In this document: positions 7,121 through 14,212 of the stretch, piece by piece | Layout: the number at the start of each line of letters is the position of its first letter | How positions within the stretch are numbered: the stretch's first letter is position 1 | DNA from: a virus | Length of the DNA stretch: 37,590 nt | Direction: 5' to 3' (one strand) | Virus record (IMG/VR): IMGVR_UViG_3300025834_000016 | Span: 1 to 37,590 of that record | Notes under the pieces: generated by a model | What the model was told of the DNA's origin: nothing | What the model saw: only the letters and a program-made list of their open reading frames with translations | The model's database searches: none | Position numbers and translations under genes: made by a program

Positions 7121-7572
7121 TATTGTTCCTCCCCAGTATACCAAGCTATATATGGTACAATAGATTTATTAAGATAATGTTCGTAGTTACCTATGATTTC
7201 TTCAATAGGCATTGTAAGTTTTTCATCTCTCAAGGATAATCTATCTTCAATTTCGTTTGGGGGTGCTGTTACAAATATTATCTTAACATTGTTTCTTAGC
7301 ATTTCAATTTCAAGCTCTTCCAAGGTGTACTCAGTTAACCAGTTACTATTGTATCTCTCGTTCTCTGTTTGGTATACAAATTGTCCATAACACCATCTAT
7401 CTGCTATTATATTTCTATGTTGAGCCATTTCCATGATTCGACAAAAAAAGTTGAAATTATTTGGAGTTTCTGCGGTACAATGTATTACTTGTGCATCCAT
7501 AATCTTTGCTAATTTCATAGCAATGGTTGTTTTACCTGCACCATCACAACCCTCTAATACTATTAATGCCAT
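7120..7572 (-). CDS. Deoxynucleoside monophosphate kinase (thymidylate kinase-like)
   Basis: 150 aa. P-loop VLEGCDGAGKTTIA (residues 5-18) is of the thymidylate kinase type (EGxDGAGKTT). The DRW motif (ADRWCYGQFVYQ, about 58-69) corresponds to the DR(Y/F/W) of dNMP/dNK kinases, and a LID-like RLSLRDEK region follows at about 110-117. It would phosphorylate a dNMP to dNDP. Near a TS-like enzyme with the dCMP-type Asp it may serve a modified dCMP, as gp1 does in T4; this is inference. The chain is shorter than cellular Tmk (about 205 aa). Confidence 0.8.
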   Translation of the reverse strand: MALIVLEGCDGAGKTTIAMKLAKIMDAQVIHCTAETPNNFNFFCRIMEMAQHRNIIADRWCYGQFVYQTENERYNSNWLTEYTLEELEIEMLRNNVKIIFVTAPPNEIEDRLSLRDEKLTMPIEEIIGNYEHYLNKSIVPYIAWYTGEEQ

Positions 7573-7586
7573 ATTATTTATCCTCC

Positions 7587-7751
7587 TTAATCTAATGGTT
7601 CAAAAGGTACACCACATTCACCACTTAATAATTCAGCATGGGTTTGCGTTATTATTACAATTGAATGTGGGCAACCATATTTGTTTAGAAAATCAACAAC
7701 TGGTTGACAAACTTTCTTAAATTCTTCTGTTGTATATAAATTCTTATCCAT
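7587..7751 (-). CDS. 54-aa hypothetical phage protein
   Basis: ATG 7751 behind AGGAGG (about 12 bases away). The product begins MDKNLYTTEEFKK and contains VVDFLNKYGCPHSIVIITQTHAELLSG, a pattern I associate with short conserved proteins of Bacillota phages that have no assigned role. No catalytic motif. It lies between the methyltransferase and the dNMP kinase genes. Confidence 0.6.
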   Translation of the reverse strand: MDKNLYTTEEFKKVCQPVVDFLNKYGCPHSIVIITQTHAELLSGECGVPFEPLD

Positions 7752-7767
7752 ATTATTGTTTTACCTC

Positions 7768-8595
7768 CTAAAATGGTATGTTATCTAATTTCTTACAAAC
7801 ATAAAGTACGTTTTTACAATAGTCAGGTTCACAGAATGCACCTAAAACGGTTGAAGAAAAATAAGTATTAGTACCAAAAGAATTATTTAAACATTCGGCA
7901 ATTTCTGCTAATCTTTTCTTTTCACTCTTAGGTATCTTACTTACATTTACACCAACACCATGAGAACTTTCTAGCACCAAGTTATTTTGTATTTCCTCAC
8001 ATAGTTCTATATAATCCCATTCGTAAACATGGTCTTTTGGTAACTTGCTTGAAGAACCAGCACTGTTTGGTGTGCTTAGTAAAGCTGTACCATTTTCATT
8101 TAAAACCCTATTTATTTCACCTAAAATTGGTGCTACAAACTTAGCTTGTATATGCTCAAAAGTTTCAAAACAAATAACTAAATCAAAATAATTATCCTTT
8201 ACTCTCATAGTTGGGTTTGTAGTCAAATCTTGTGATATTAGCTTAGCATGCATAGTATCTAACATAGACTTTCTTCCAATTCTTGTTTTCTCTAACATAG
8301 GTTCATCAATATCTACACCAATGTAAGATTTTACAAAGTCTGATTTTGTTTCTATTATAGCATGATAGAATAATTGTAAAACATAACACTCACCACAACC
8401 GAGTTCTAATATTCTTATTGGTCTACCAAGTTCTTTAACTAGAGTTTGAATTTCTGAAATAGCTCTAAAGTATCTACCAACATGCATTAATTCATCTTTT
8501 CTAATTGCAAAGTTGCTAAATGCAGAACTAATATTCATTCTTGTATTCTTAGAATCATTTACATTAACTTCTAACTTACTTCTTTCTGATGACAT
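7768..8595 (-). CDS. Class I SAM-dependent methyltransferase
   Basis: 275 aa from ATG 8595, which has GGAGG 5 bases upstream (a TTG four codons earlier overlaps that site). Motif I is IRILELGCGECYV (residues about 58-70), motif II the acidic IGVDIDEPML, motif IV DLVICFETFEHI and post-motif VLNENGTALLSTPNS. This is the methyltransf_11/23 layout of small-molecule or protein methyltransferases; a DNA-methylase (D/N)PPY motif is absent. The N-terminal 55 residues and the last 60 are not recognised. Substrate unknown. Its position beside nucleotide enzymes would allow a base-modification role, but nothing in the protein proves it. Confidence 0.75.
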   Translation of the reverse strand: MSSERSKLEVNVNDSKNTRMNISSAFSNFAIRKDELMHVGRYFRAISEIQTLVKELGRPIRILELGCGECYVLQLFYHAIIETKSDFVKSYIGVDIDEPMLEKTRIGRKSMLDTMHAKLISQDLTTNPTMRVKDNYFDLVICFETFEHIQAKFVAPILGEINRVLNENGTALLSTPNSAGSSSKLPKDHVYEWDYIELCEEIQNNLVLESSHGVGVNVSKIPKSEKKRLAEIAECLNNSFGTNTYFSSTVLGAFCEPDYCKNVLYVCKKLDNIPF

Positions 8596-8619
8596 TATTT
8601 CCTCCAAATTTATATGATA

Positions 8620-8637
8620 AGGGGTATTTCTACCCCT
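8620..8637 (-). other. Intercistronic GAAA-tetraloop hairpin
   Basis: Between the DUF669 gene and the methyltransferase gene the leftward RNA can form AGGGGUA-GAAA-UACCCCU, a 7-bp stem capped by a GNRA tetraloop. It is not followed by a U-run, so it is not a classical terminator. A near copy lies at 22617-22632. Likely an mRNA stability or processing element (inference). Confidence 0.55.
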
Positions 8638-8657
8638 ATACTTGTACTACTTAATCT

Positions 8658-9365
8658 TTATTCTTCATCCCAATCTTCATCATCTTCAAACTCATCCTCT
8701 TCAGGCTCTTTCTTTGTAGGCTTTTTTGAACTTTTTTCTGGTTTTGAAGCAGTCTTACCACTAGCTTTTTTCTTTTCTTTTTTCTTAGGTGGCTCAGGTT
8801 CATCTTCTTCATCATCTTCGCCAAAGTCATCGTCATCATATTCTTCTTCAGGTTCTGGTTCTGGAGCTTTCTTAGATTTCTTCTTAGGTTCTTCTTTTTT
8901 CTTAGTTGACTTCTTAGGTTTTTCTTCCTCTTCTTCGTCCTCATCATCCTCGTCAAAGTCATCATCTTCTTCATCTTTATCAGTAGTCTTAGATGCTTGT
9001 AATTTCTTATAACCATCAATTTTAGCTTTTGCTTTACCTTGATAGTCCTCATGGATAACTTCTACAATACAAGTTTTCTTTTCTATTTTATCTAAGTCAA
9101 TAACAATTTTACCCTCAGATTTTAATCCTATTGCTTCAAGCAACCCTTTAATCTTCCACATAGCTTTTTCAGTTATTGCTAAAGTATCATAAACTTGAGC
9201 ACCCTTAGATGAACCCTGAAGAACTTTTAATTTTAAATTAATAGTATCATTTCCTGCTTGTGAAACACCCTCTTCCGCACTTATTATTTGTGCCACATGT
9301 TCACCTATACCACATTTTACAAAACTTTCTACACCTGTCATATCCGCTTTAATTTTTCTTGCCAT
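8658..9365 (-). CDS. DUF669-type ssDNA-annealing partner protein with low-complexity acidic tail
   Basis: 235 aa. Residues 1-120 resemble DUF669 proteins that accompany Sak4-type ATPases in phages (QIISAEEGVSQAGNDTINLKLKVLQGSSKG, AMWKIKGLLEAIGL, IVIDLDKIEKKTCIVEVIHEDYQGKAKAKI). From about 130 onward it is low-complexity: alternating Asp/Glu and Lys runs, ending in a strongly acidic tip (EDEFEDDEDWDEE) like the protein-docking tails of SSBs. Presumably an OB-like DNA-binding protein of the recombination or replication machinery. The start (GAGGAG site) overlaps the Sak4-like gene by 17 bases. Confidence 0.7.
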   Translation of the reverse strand: MARKIKADMTGVESFVKCGIGEHVAQIISAEEGVSQAGNDTINLKLKVLQGSSKGAQVYDTLAITEKAMWKIKGLLEAIGLKSEGKIVIDLDKIEKKTCIVEVIHEDYQGKAKAKIDGYKKLQASKTTDKDEEDDDFDEDDEDEEEEEKPKKSTKKKEEPKKKSKKAPEPEPEEEYDDDDFGEDDEEDEPEPPKKKEKKKASGKTASKPEKSSKKPTKKEPEEDEFEDDEDWDEE

Positions 9366-10101
9366 TTTGTTTTTCTCCTCTGATTAGTTTTATTATTTTA
9401 TTATATGTTGGATTGATAACCAATGTTGGTAACTTAATTGATGCTGGTTTTTGTGTTTTAACCCAATAATAAGGGTTTGGTGCTAAATGTATAGCATGTA
9501 CATCTACAGTCTTTGTACTTCCGTCTGGTTGCTCTCTTTCTTTTTGTATTACAGTACAATGAATACCATAGTTTGACATACCCTCAAGATATGTTCTAGC
9601 ACCCTTACTTACACTTGGTCTAATGTCAGGCATGATTTCATCTTCCATACCCTCAAAACTTTCACTTACCTCATGGCAAGTTAAAGCAACAATTTTATAC
9701 TTAGATAACTTTTGGAATAATCTTATATATTTTTCGGTATCTGTCTTTAAATCACCCCACATTTGTATAGTTACTTTCTTATTCTTTTGTACTGCTTCTT
9801 GGTCTATCCATTCATTAACCACTAAAGAAAATGTATCCAGAACTATAGTTTTATAATAGTCATCATTTTCAAGTTCTTCTGCTAAAGTAACTAATTGTTC
9901 TGGCTTAGTTATTGGGATAACCATAATGTCATCACTAGGTTTAATAGTCTTAGTACCATCATCACCTATTTGTAGGTATAATAAAGGTTTAGGAAATGTT
10001 GATATTAAATTTGTTTTACCACTTCCTGACTTGCCATATATAACCCAAAGACTACCATGCTTTACTTCTGATATTGGTATTGCACTGTCTAAAATTCCCA
10101 T
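9349..10101 (-). CDS. Sak4-like RecA-type ATPase (AAA_24)
   Basis: 250 aa. Walker A is VIYGKSGSGKTNLIS (residues about 20-34); Walker B is the strand YKTIVLDTFS (about 83-92); KIVALTCHEVSES (about 140) is the sensor-like strand with His; SKGARTYLEG follows. This is the single-strand annealing/recombination ATPase family (Sak4, AAA_24) of Bacillota phages, normally encoded beside a DUF669 protein and a PD-(D/E)XK nuclease, exactly as here. It should promote ssDNA annealing or strand exchange during phage recombination. Confidence 0.8.
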   Translation of the reverse strand: MGILDSAIPISEVKHGSLWVIYGKSGSGKTNLISTFPKPLLYLQIGDDGTKTIKPSDDIMVIPITKPEQLVTLAEELENDDYYKTIVLDTFSLVVNEWIDQEAVQKNKKVTIQMWGDLKTDTEKYIRLFQKLSKYKIVALTCHEVSESFEGMEDEIMPDIRPSVSKGARTYLEGMSNYGIHCTVIQKEREQPDGSTKTVDVHAIHLAPNPYYWVKTQKPASIKLPTLVINPTYNKIIKLIRGEKQNGKKN

Positions 10102-10103
10102 AC

Positions 10104-10376
10104 TTAGCTGTCCACCTTTTCACTTGCTACCTTTTTTATAGTTTCCAACATTGCATCCAGCACAATACGGTCAATAGTAGTAACTAAACTATCCTTAATT
10201 ATTCTACTTAGTGTCATGTATTTTACAGCACTCATTTCACCACCAACAGTTATACCAGTTTCAGTACTACAAGCGTCTTCCCCATCTTTAACTATCATAG
10301 CTAATCCAAATCCCTCAACTTCTTGGTTTAACATTTCTTTATTGCTTTCTGTATTAGTTATTACTATCTTCAACAT
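10104..10376 (-). CDS. 90-aa hypothetical protein of the recombination cluster
   Basis: Begins MLKIVITNTESNKEM with GAGGAGG upstream, overlapping the 3' end of the nuclease gene by 23 bases and ending two bases before the Sak4-like gene's upstream site. Contains a beta-type first half (EVEGFGLAMIVKDG) and an alpha-helical C-terminal half (LSRIIKDSLVTTIDRIVLDAM). No known motif. Co-expression with recombination genes suggests a small accessory role; not provable from sequence. Confidence 0.6.
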   Translation of the reverse strand: MLKIVITNTESNKEMLNQEVEGFGLAMIVKDGEDACSTETGITVGGEMSAVKYMTLSRIIKDSLVTTIDRIVLDAMLETIKKVASEKVDS

Positions 10377-11334
10377 GTTCTTCGTCCTCCTCGACTTCTT
10401 CTTTTTTGGTATAATTCTTTTCTTTCAAATAGTTTATATCAGCACCTGTGAATTCACCATAGCATATATCATAATAATTACACCACCCACAATCCCTTGT
10501 AATTATTTGCTTTTGGTCTTTATGTCCTTGTTTAACAATTATTCTTGCTGTATCTCTAAAATCTTCCCAAGTCTTTTCTACCATGGTTGGTTCAGTATCA
10601 AGCATGTACCTAAAAAAGAAATTGCTGGTATTTGGTTTGTACTTATCTGCAACAGCTAAAACTTTTTCATCTGTAATATCATGCTCTTTACAAGCTCTTA
10701 ACCAACTATAAGACGTTATACCTTGATTTTGAGCTTCGGAAAGCCTGTTAGATTTTTCTAAAAATACTGGTGTCTTAGCAATATCCGACTTGATAAAGTC
10801 CCATTTTATTTTATCAGGCAAAATTCCATATAGTAACTGGACAGCCTTGCTATATAGACAGCCTTGAGGGTTCATTATCATAAAGCTTACTTTAGGTGCT
10901 CTGCTAAATGTTTTATGTTCACCAACTATTTTACCTCCACCATAAACTTCATCAATCACACCAACAAACATTACTTTCTCACCATTAAGTTTGCCCATTG
11001 GTATGTCAAATCTTTGTTCCGTATCTTCAGGGTAATCTTCCCCTTTCCATACCTTTTGATAATCAAGAAATACAGTCTTAAGGTTATCTGGGTAATCATA
11101 CCCTAACACTTGTTGCTGTCCATCTTTTAAATCATTAAATATGGTTCGTATTTCTTTCATACGCTTTGCCAATGCTTTTTTGTCTTGTCTGATTTCTAAC
11201 AAGCTGTGAAAATCTTTACCAAACGTCAAAGGTCTTACAATTGTTTTCGGTCTTAGTTTTTCTTCGTACCTTAAATAATGTTGCTTTGGACATTTAAGGT
11301 AACTGCTTGCTCTACTGTAACTAATTTCAATAAT
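10354..11334 (-). CDS. PD-(D/E)XK nuclease with four-Cys iron-sulfur cluster (RecB/Cas4-like); apparent AUU start
   Basis: The catalytic core is GVIDEVYGGGKIVGEHKTF (D-x(n)-E-x-K). Near the C-terminus three Cys (DCGWCNYYDICYGE) need a fourth, N-terminal Cys to hold a 4Fe-4S cluster, as in Cas4/AddB nucleases. That Cys (YLKCPKQHYLRYEEKLRP) lies upstream of the first ATG/GTG/TTG-type start (TTG 11229): the frame stays open to 11340 but holds no canonical start. ATT at 11334 sits 7 bases after GAGGTG, giving 326 aa (M-IEISYSRASSYLKC). The only ATG near (11341) is in another frame and stops after four codons. So either AUU initiation or a frameshift in the sequence. Acts with the Sak4/DUF669 pair in recombination (inference). 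Confidence 0.75.
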   Translation of the reverse strand: MIEISYSRASSYLKCPKQHYLRYEEKLRPKTIVRPLTFGKDFHSLLEIRQDKKALAKRMKEIRTIFNDLKDGQQQVLGYDYPDNLKTVFLDYQKVWKGEDYPEDTEQRFDIPMGKLNGEKVMFVGVIDEVYGGGKIVGEHKTFSRAPKVSFMIMNPQGCLYSKAVQLLYGILPDKIKWDFIKSDIAKTPVFLEKSNRLSEAQNQGITSYSWLRACKEHDITDEKVLAVADKYKPNTSNFFFRYMLDTEPTMVEKTWEDFRDTARIIVKQGHKDQKQIITRDCGWCNYYDICYGEFTGADINYLKEKNYTKKEEVEEDEEHVEDSNN

Positions 11335-11355
11335 ACAGCATCACCTCTATTCTTT

Positions 11356-11401
11356 TGTGACAAGGACTTGCAACCTTTGAAATATTTCTATTTCAGCCAC
11401 A
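11356..11401 (-). ncRNA. Perfect three-way-junction RNA element upstream of the Fe-S nuclease gene
   Basis: In the leftward RNA: P1 UGUGGC/GUCACA (6 bp, one G-U), P2 UGAAAUA-GAAA-UAUUUCA (7 bp, GNRA loop), P3 AAGG-UUGCAAGU-CCUU (4 bp, palindromic UUGCAA in the loop). The three helices join with no unpaired base between them. It ends about 15 bases before the GAGGTG ribosome site. I do not match it to a named RNA family. Confidence 0.55.
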
Positions 11402-11403
11402 TT

Positions 11404-11438
11404 ACAGGAAAGTTTCAAAGGGGTTGAACCTTTCCTGT
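11404..11438 (-). other. Long hairpin before the three-way junction
   Basis: ACAGGAAAG-G-UUCAA and UUGAA-A-CUUUCCUGU pair over 14 bp with one mismatch around a five-base loop. It lies 28 bases after the stop of the previous gene and two bases before the three-way junction. No U-run follows, so termination would be partial at best. Confidence 0.55.
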
Positions 11439-11466
11439 GCTCTGTGTTTGTAAATAATAACTATTT

Positions 11467-11934
11467 TTATTCTTCGTCTTCAAAATCTCCGTCGTCTTCT
11501 AACTCGTCTTCAAAATCTTCTTCTGTATCTTCTTCTGGTGCAGGCTCTACTTTTTTCTTACCTTTTCCACCTTTTTTAGCTTTTGGTGTTTCTTCTTCGT
11601 CTGCGTCTTTTTCAACTTTTTTAGCTTTTTTATCTTCTTTAGTGTCAGCTTTCTTATCAGATTTCTTATCAGATTTCTTAGCTGGTTTAGTATCTTCTGC
11701 TGTTTTATTATCTGCTGGATTAACTGATGCTATGTTAGCATATTTTTCTGATTTTGCATCTGTTTGTTTACCAGTTTCTTTAGAGAAAGTCATTTGAGTT
11801 CCGTCTTTCTTAGCTACTTTAAATGCTTTTGCATTTGCAGCAATTACTTCATACTCACCTAATTTCATTCCTGTAAACCCTTTAATATAAACCTTATCAC
11901 CTTTTTTTACGTCTTTGATTATAAACTTAGCCAT
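11467..11934 (-). CDS. Small basic/acidic-tailed protein with FTGM domain; first gene after the ribozyme leader
   Basis: 155 aa from ATG 11934 (TTGGAGGA site; a TTG five codons earlier overlaps it). Residues 1-70 form a small beta-rich domain (KKGDKVYIKGFTGMKLGEYEV ... KDGTQMTFS ... KYANIAS) that is paralogous to residues 123-177 of the winged-helix protein at 22644-23198. Residues 75-130 are Lys-rich, and the last 25 strongly acidic (EDFEDELEDDGDFEDEE), like an SSB tail. Likely a DNA- or protein-binding accessory factor; no family recognised. It opens the recombination operon transcribed from the 12.1 kb promoter. Confidence 0.65.
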   Translation of the reverse strand: MAKFIIKDVKKGDKVYIKGFTGMKLGEYEVIAANAKAFKVAKKDGTQMTFSKETGKQTDAKSEKYANIASVNPADNKTAEDTKPAKKSDKKSDKKADTKEDKKAKKVEKDADEEETPKAKKGGKGKKKVEPAPEEDTEEDFEDELEDDGDFEDEE

Positions 11935-11972
11935 TTGTGTTTCCTCCAATTATTTTATTTTTTATGTGGTTA

Positions 11973-12058
11973 TCCACGACATCATACGTGCAACCTTGGA
12001 GAGTTATGAACACGTATGACCGTTTCGACTATTTACCAAATAGTCATCATCAGGTGGA
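11973..12058 (-). ncRNA. Type I hammerhead ribozyme in the 5' leader
   Basis: In leftward RNA order: stem I strand UCCAC (12058-12054), core CUGAUGA (12053-12047), one extra U (12046), stem II GACUAUUU-GGU-AAAUAGUC (12045-12027), GAAA (12026-12023), stem III ACGGUCAUACGUG (12023-12011) with a 20-base loop and CACGUAUGAUGU on the return (one bulged G), cleavage triplet GUC (11980-11978), stem I strand GUGGA (11977-11973). Predicted cut is after C11978. All conserved core bases are present. The single extra base after A9 has a precedent in the plus-strand hammerhead of chrysanthemum chlorotic mottle viroid. It lies between the promoter and the first gene, so it would cut the mRNA leader. Confidence 0.8.
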
Positions 12059-12059
12059 A

Positions 12060-12076
12060 GTGGTCTTGTTGACCAC
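12060..12076 (-). other. 5'-terminal hairpin of the ribozyme leader
   Basis: GUGGUC-AACAA-GACCAC, 6 bp, at the predicted 5' end of the transcript, directly before stem I of the hammerhead. Its left arm (GUGGU) could instead pair with ACCAC at 11970-11966 to extend stem I, so two folds compete. Confidence 0.5.
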
Positions 12077-12082
12077 CCTCTC

Positions 12083-12111
12083 ATTATAATTGAAATGTTT
12101 AAAAATGTAAA
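12083..12111 (-). promoter_or_regulatory. Early promoter copy 1 (12.1 kb)
   Basis: -35 TTTACA (12111-12106), 17-base spacer, -10 TATAAT (12088-12083), start expected near 12077. Upstream it shares the AAAATAATGC block with three other promoters. It drives the ribozyme leader and the recombination/nucleotide genes down to 3296. Confidence 0.85.
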
Positions 12112-12138
12112 GCATTATTTTAAAATATTTTAATTTAT

Positions 12139-12161
12139 TTTAAGTGTTGTAATCACTTAAA
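12139..12161 (-). terminator. Hairpin at the 3' end of the DNA polymerase gene
   Basis: UUUAAGUG-AUUACAA-CACUUAAA, 8-bp stem overlapping the polymerase stop codon. It is followed by AU-rich sequence rather than a clean U-run, so termination may be incomplete. The early promoter block begins immediately downstream. Confidence 0.5.
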
Positions 12162-13881
12162 TTTCAATACCTTTGCCCCAAGCACCAACAGCAATGTCGG
12201 CAACAAGGGGAACTTTAAAGGACACATCAAAAGTGTCCATTATTTCAGGATGAGCCATTATTTTCTTGATTTCTACAACCATATCATCTAAACAGTCTTC
12301 TGGCATATCCATTAGAATTGAGTCATGCACAGTACCAACAATTTTTAAGTCAACTTCTTTTTTAAATTTTCTGTTTATTTCTGTAGCTGAACTTATTAAA
12401 AGGTCAGAACCTGTACTTTGTACTGGTGTATTAATTGCTCGTCTTACAGCACTACTACGTTCCCACTTACTTTGAGAATAAATTAAGGGTAAACTTCTGA
12501 ATCTACCAAATCTATTAGATACACCACCATTTAATTCACACAGATACTCCATATCCTTGTGCCAATCTAATAAGCGTGGATACTTCGAGAAGAATAGTGC
12601 TTTGTATCTTTCAGCCTCTTGTAAATTAAATACTTGACCATAATTATCAAATGCATAGGATACGAAGCCTTTTGCTGACATATCATATACAAACCCAAAG
12701 TTAACTGGTTTAGCTTTACTTCTTTCATCATAAGTTGGCTCTTTACCACCGTTTAAGGTCATTGCCGTCTCAGTATGAATATCACCACCCTTTTGATAAA
12801 CTTTTAGCATATGCTTTTCATTTGCATAGTCTGCAGCAATTCTAAGTTCTAGTTGTGAATAATCTGCCTCAACTAATATTCTACCCTTTGGTGCAGTGAA
12901 CAAACTTCTTAAAGCTTTGTCTCTTGGTACTTGCTGTAAATTTGGGTCTGAACAACTTGTTCTACCTGTCATTACATTTGTTAAGCTAAAGTGTGAGTGT
13001 ATTCTTCCTGTGTACTTTGCATACTCACCCCACTTGTTTAAAAACTTTGTGTTAGCACCAGTGTAGAATTTATAATCAAGTATTGTTTGGGGCAATTCAT
13101 AGCCTTTGGAGACTAATTTCTTTAACACCTTAGCATCACTTGATGGTACACCTTTCTTAGTTAATTTCTGTTGGGGTAAACCCTCTTTATTAAATAATAC
13201 ATCTGATACTTGTGCTGGAGAATTCCAGTTAATATCATATTGACCTTGTAATATTTTATGGTATTCTTTTTCTTTATCTTTGTAAAGTTTCTTAACTTTT
13301 GAAAGTGCTTTTTTATCTAAGTAAATTCCATTTCTTTCTACGTCTCTGTACATTAAATAAGCTGGTTTTAATAATTTCTGATAAATTTTCTTTTGTTCGT
13401 CTGTCATCTCATTAGTAAAGAAATTAAAGAGTGCCCATGTATATTTTACGTCATAACCTAAATATTCTTTGAGTTTATTGATATCACCATTACCAAGTTT
13501 TGTTTTCTTGTCAATATCCCAATTTGGCACTCCAAGATAATTCTGAGCCATATCTTTTAAATTATGAGGTGCTGATAAATCATACGCTGTACCCATCAGC
13601 ATTATATCATGAGTTATTGGTAATTTTAAATCCCAGTCGTATTCTATAAATAATGTGTCAAAGTTACCATTTTGCCATATGGTTCTAACTTTATACTTTT
13701 TCAACTTCTTAATCATTTCTACAAATCTATCAATATCATCTGAATTAGAAAAATCATATAAGATAATCTTATCTAATGGTGTATTAAGTTCTTTAGCCAA
13801 TCCTACACCAATGTAAGTAATTTTATCTTCAAACCTGCTCAAACCTGTAGATTCAATGTCTATTGTTGCATACTTGTACAT
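12157..13881 (-). CDS. Family A DNA polymerase with 3'-5' exonuclease
   Basis: 574 aa. Exonuclease motif I is TIDIESTGL (residues 6-14, Asp8 and Glu10); Exo II is NGNFDTLFIEYD; Exo III lies in the YLGYDVKYTWALF region. Polymerase motif A is LVEADYSQLELRIAA (about 336-350), motif B RSKAKPVNFGFVYDMSAKGF (with Lys and Phe of the O-helix, and Asp where Gly is usual after Tyr), motif C VGTVHDSILMD (about 510-520). No 5'-3' exonuclease domain. This is the replicative polymerase of the phage. It follows a small zinc-type gene with a two-base gap and starts with ATG 13881 (AAGGCTGTGA site). Confidence 0.92.
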   Translation of the reverse strand: MYKYATIDIESTGLSRFEDKITYIGVGLAKELNTPLDKIILYDFSNSDDIDRFVEMIKKLKKYKVRTIWQNGNFDTLFIEYDWDLKLPITHDIMLMGTAYDLSAPHNLKDMAQNYLGVPNWDIDKKTKLGNGDINKLKEYLGYDVKYTWALFNFFTNEMTDEQKKIYQKLLKPAYLMYRDVERNGIYLDKKALSKVKKLYKDKEKEYHKILQGQYDINWNSPAQVSDVLFNKEGLPQQKLTKKGVPSSDAKVLKKLVSKGYELPQTILDYKFYTGANTKFLNKWGEYAKYTGRIHSHFSLTNVMTGRTSCSDPNLQQVPRDKALRSLFTAPKGRILVEADYSQLELRIAADYANEKHMLKVYQKGGDIHTETAMTLNGGKEPTYDERSKAKPVNFGFVYDMSAKGFVSYAFDNYGQVFNLQEAERYKALFFSKYPRLLDWHKDMEYLCELNGGVSNRFGRFRSLPLIYSQSKWERSSAVRRAINTPVQSTGSDLLISSATEINRKFKKEVDLKIVGTVHDSILMDMPEDCLDDMVVEIKKIMAHPEIMDTFDVSFKVPLVADIAVGAWGKGIEI

Positions 13882-13882
13882 A

Positions 13883-14212
13883 CTATTTCACAGCCTTGTC
13901 TAAAATATTTTTACCTTTTTTTGGTATAAATAAATGTGTACAACCATCATTATAATTTCTTGATGATGTGTAGTTTGTTTGTGGAAAACACATACCAGTA
14001 CCATCTAGCTTACCAGCATAATTTCCACAATCTTTACACTTATGGTTTATTGATAAAGATAAAGATACTTGTAATTCCTCTAATGTTTTAATAATTTCTG
14101 TAAACTTTACTTTATCATCCCCAACTTTGTATCCCCCACTAGGTTTATTTTTCATCTGTTTCTTTAAGGAACTAATTGCTAATTCAATAGCTTTTCTATT
14201 TGATAAGGTCAT
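13883..14212 (-). CDS. 109-aa protein with C-terminal Cys-rich region
   Basis: N-terminal helices (MTLSNRKAIELAISSLKKQM) and a middle helix, then a four-Cys region HKCKDCGNYAGK ... MCFPQ ... DGCTHLF that could hold one zinc. It overlaps the primase-helicase gene by 17 bases and ends next to the DNA polymerase gene, so a small replication accessory role is likely by context. No named family. Confidence 0.6.
   Translation of the reverse strand: MTLSNRKAIELAISSLKKQMKNKPSGGYKVGDDKVKFTEIIKTLEELQVSLSLSINHKCKDCGNYAGKLDGTGMCFPQTNYTSSRNYNDGCTHLFIPKKGKNILDKAVK

Noticed and set aside
8614-9012. Ser-rich 132-codon frame on the + strand
   Set aside because: Antisense shadow of the acidic/Lys low-complexity tail of the DUF669 gene.
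11356-11401. tRNA-like or degenerate hammerhead reading of the three-way junction
   Set aside because: GGTTGCAAGTCC resembles a T-arm but the loop has 8 bases, there is no anticodon arm of 5+7 and no acceptor stem; CUGA and GUC are present but not the full hammerhead core.
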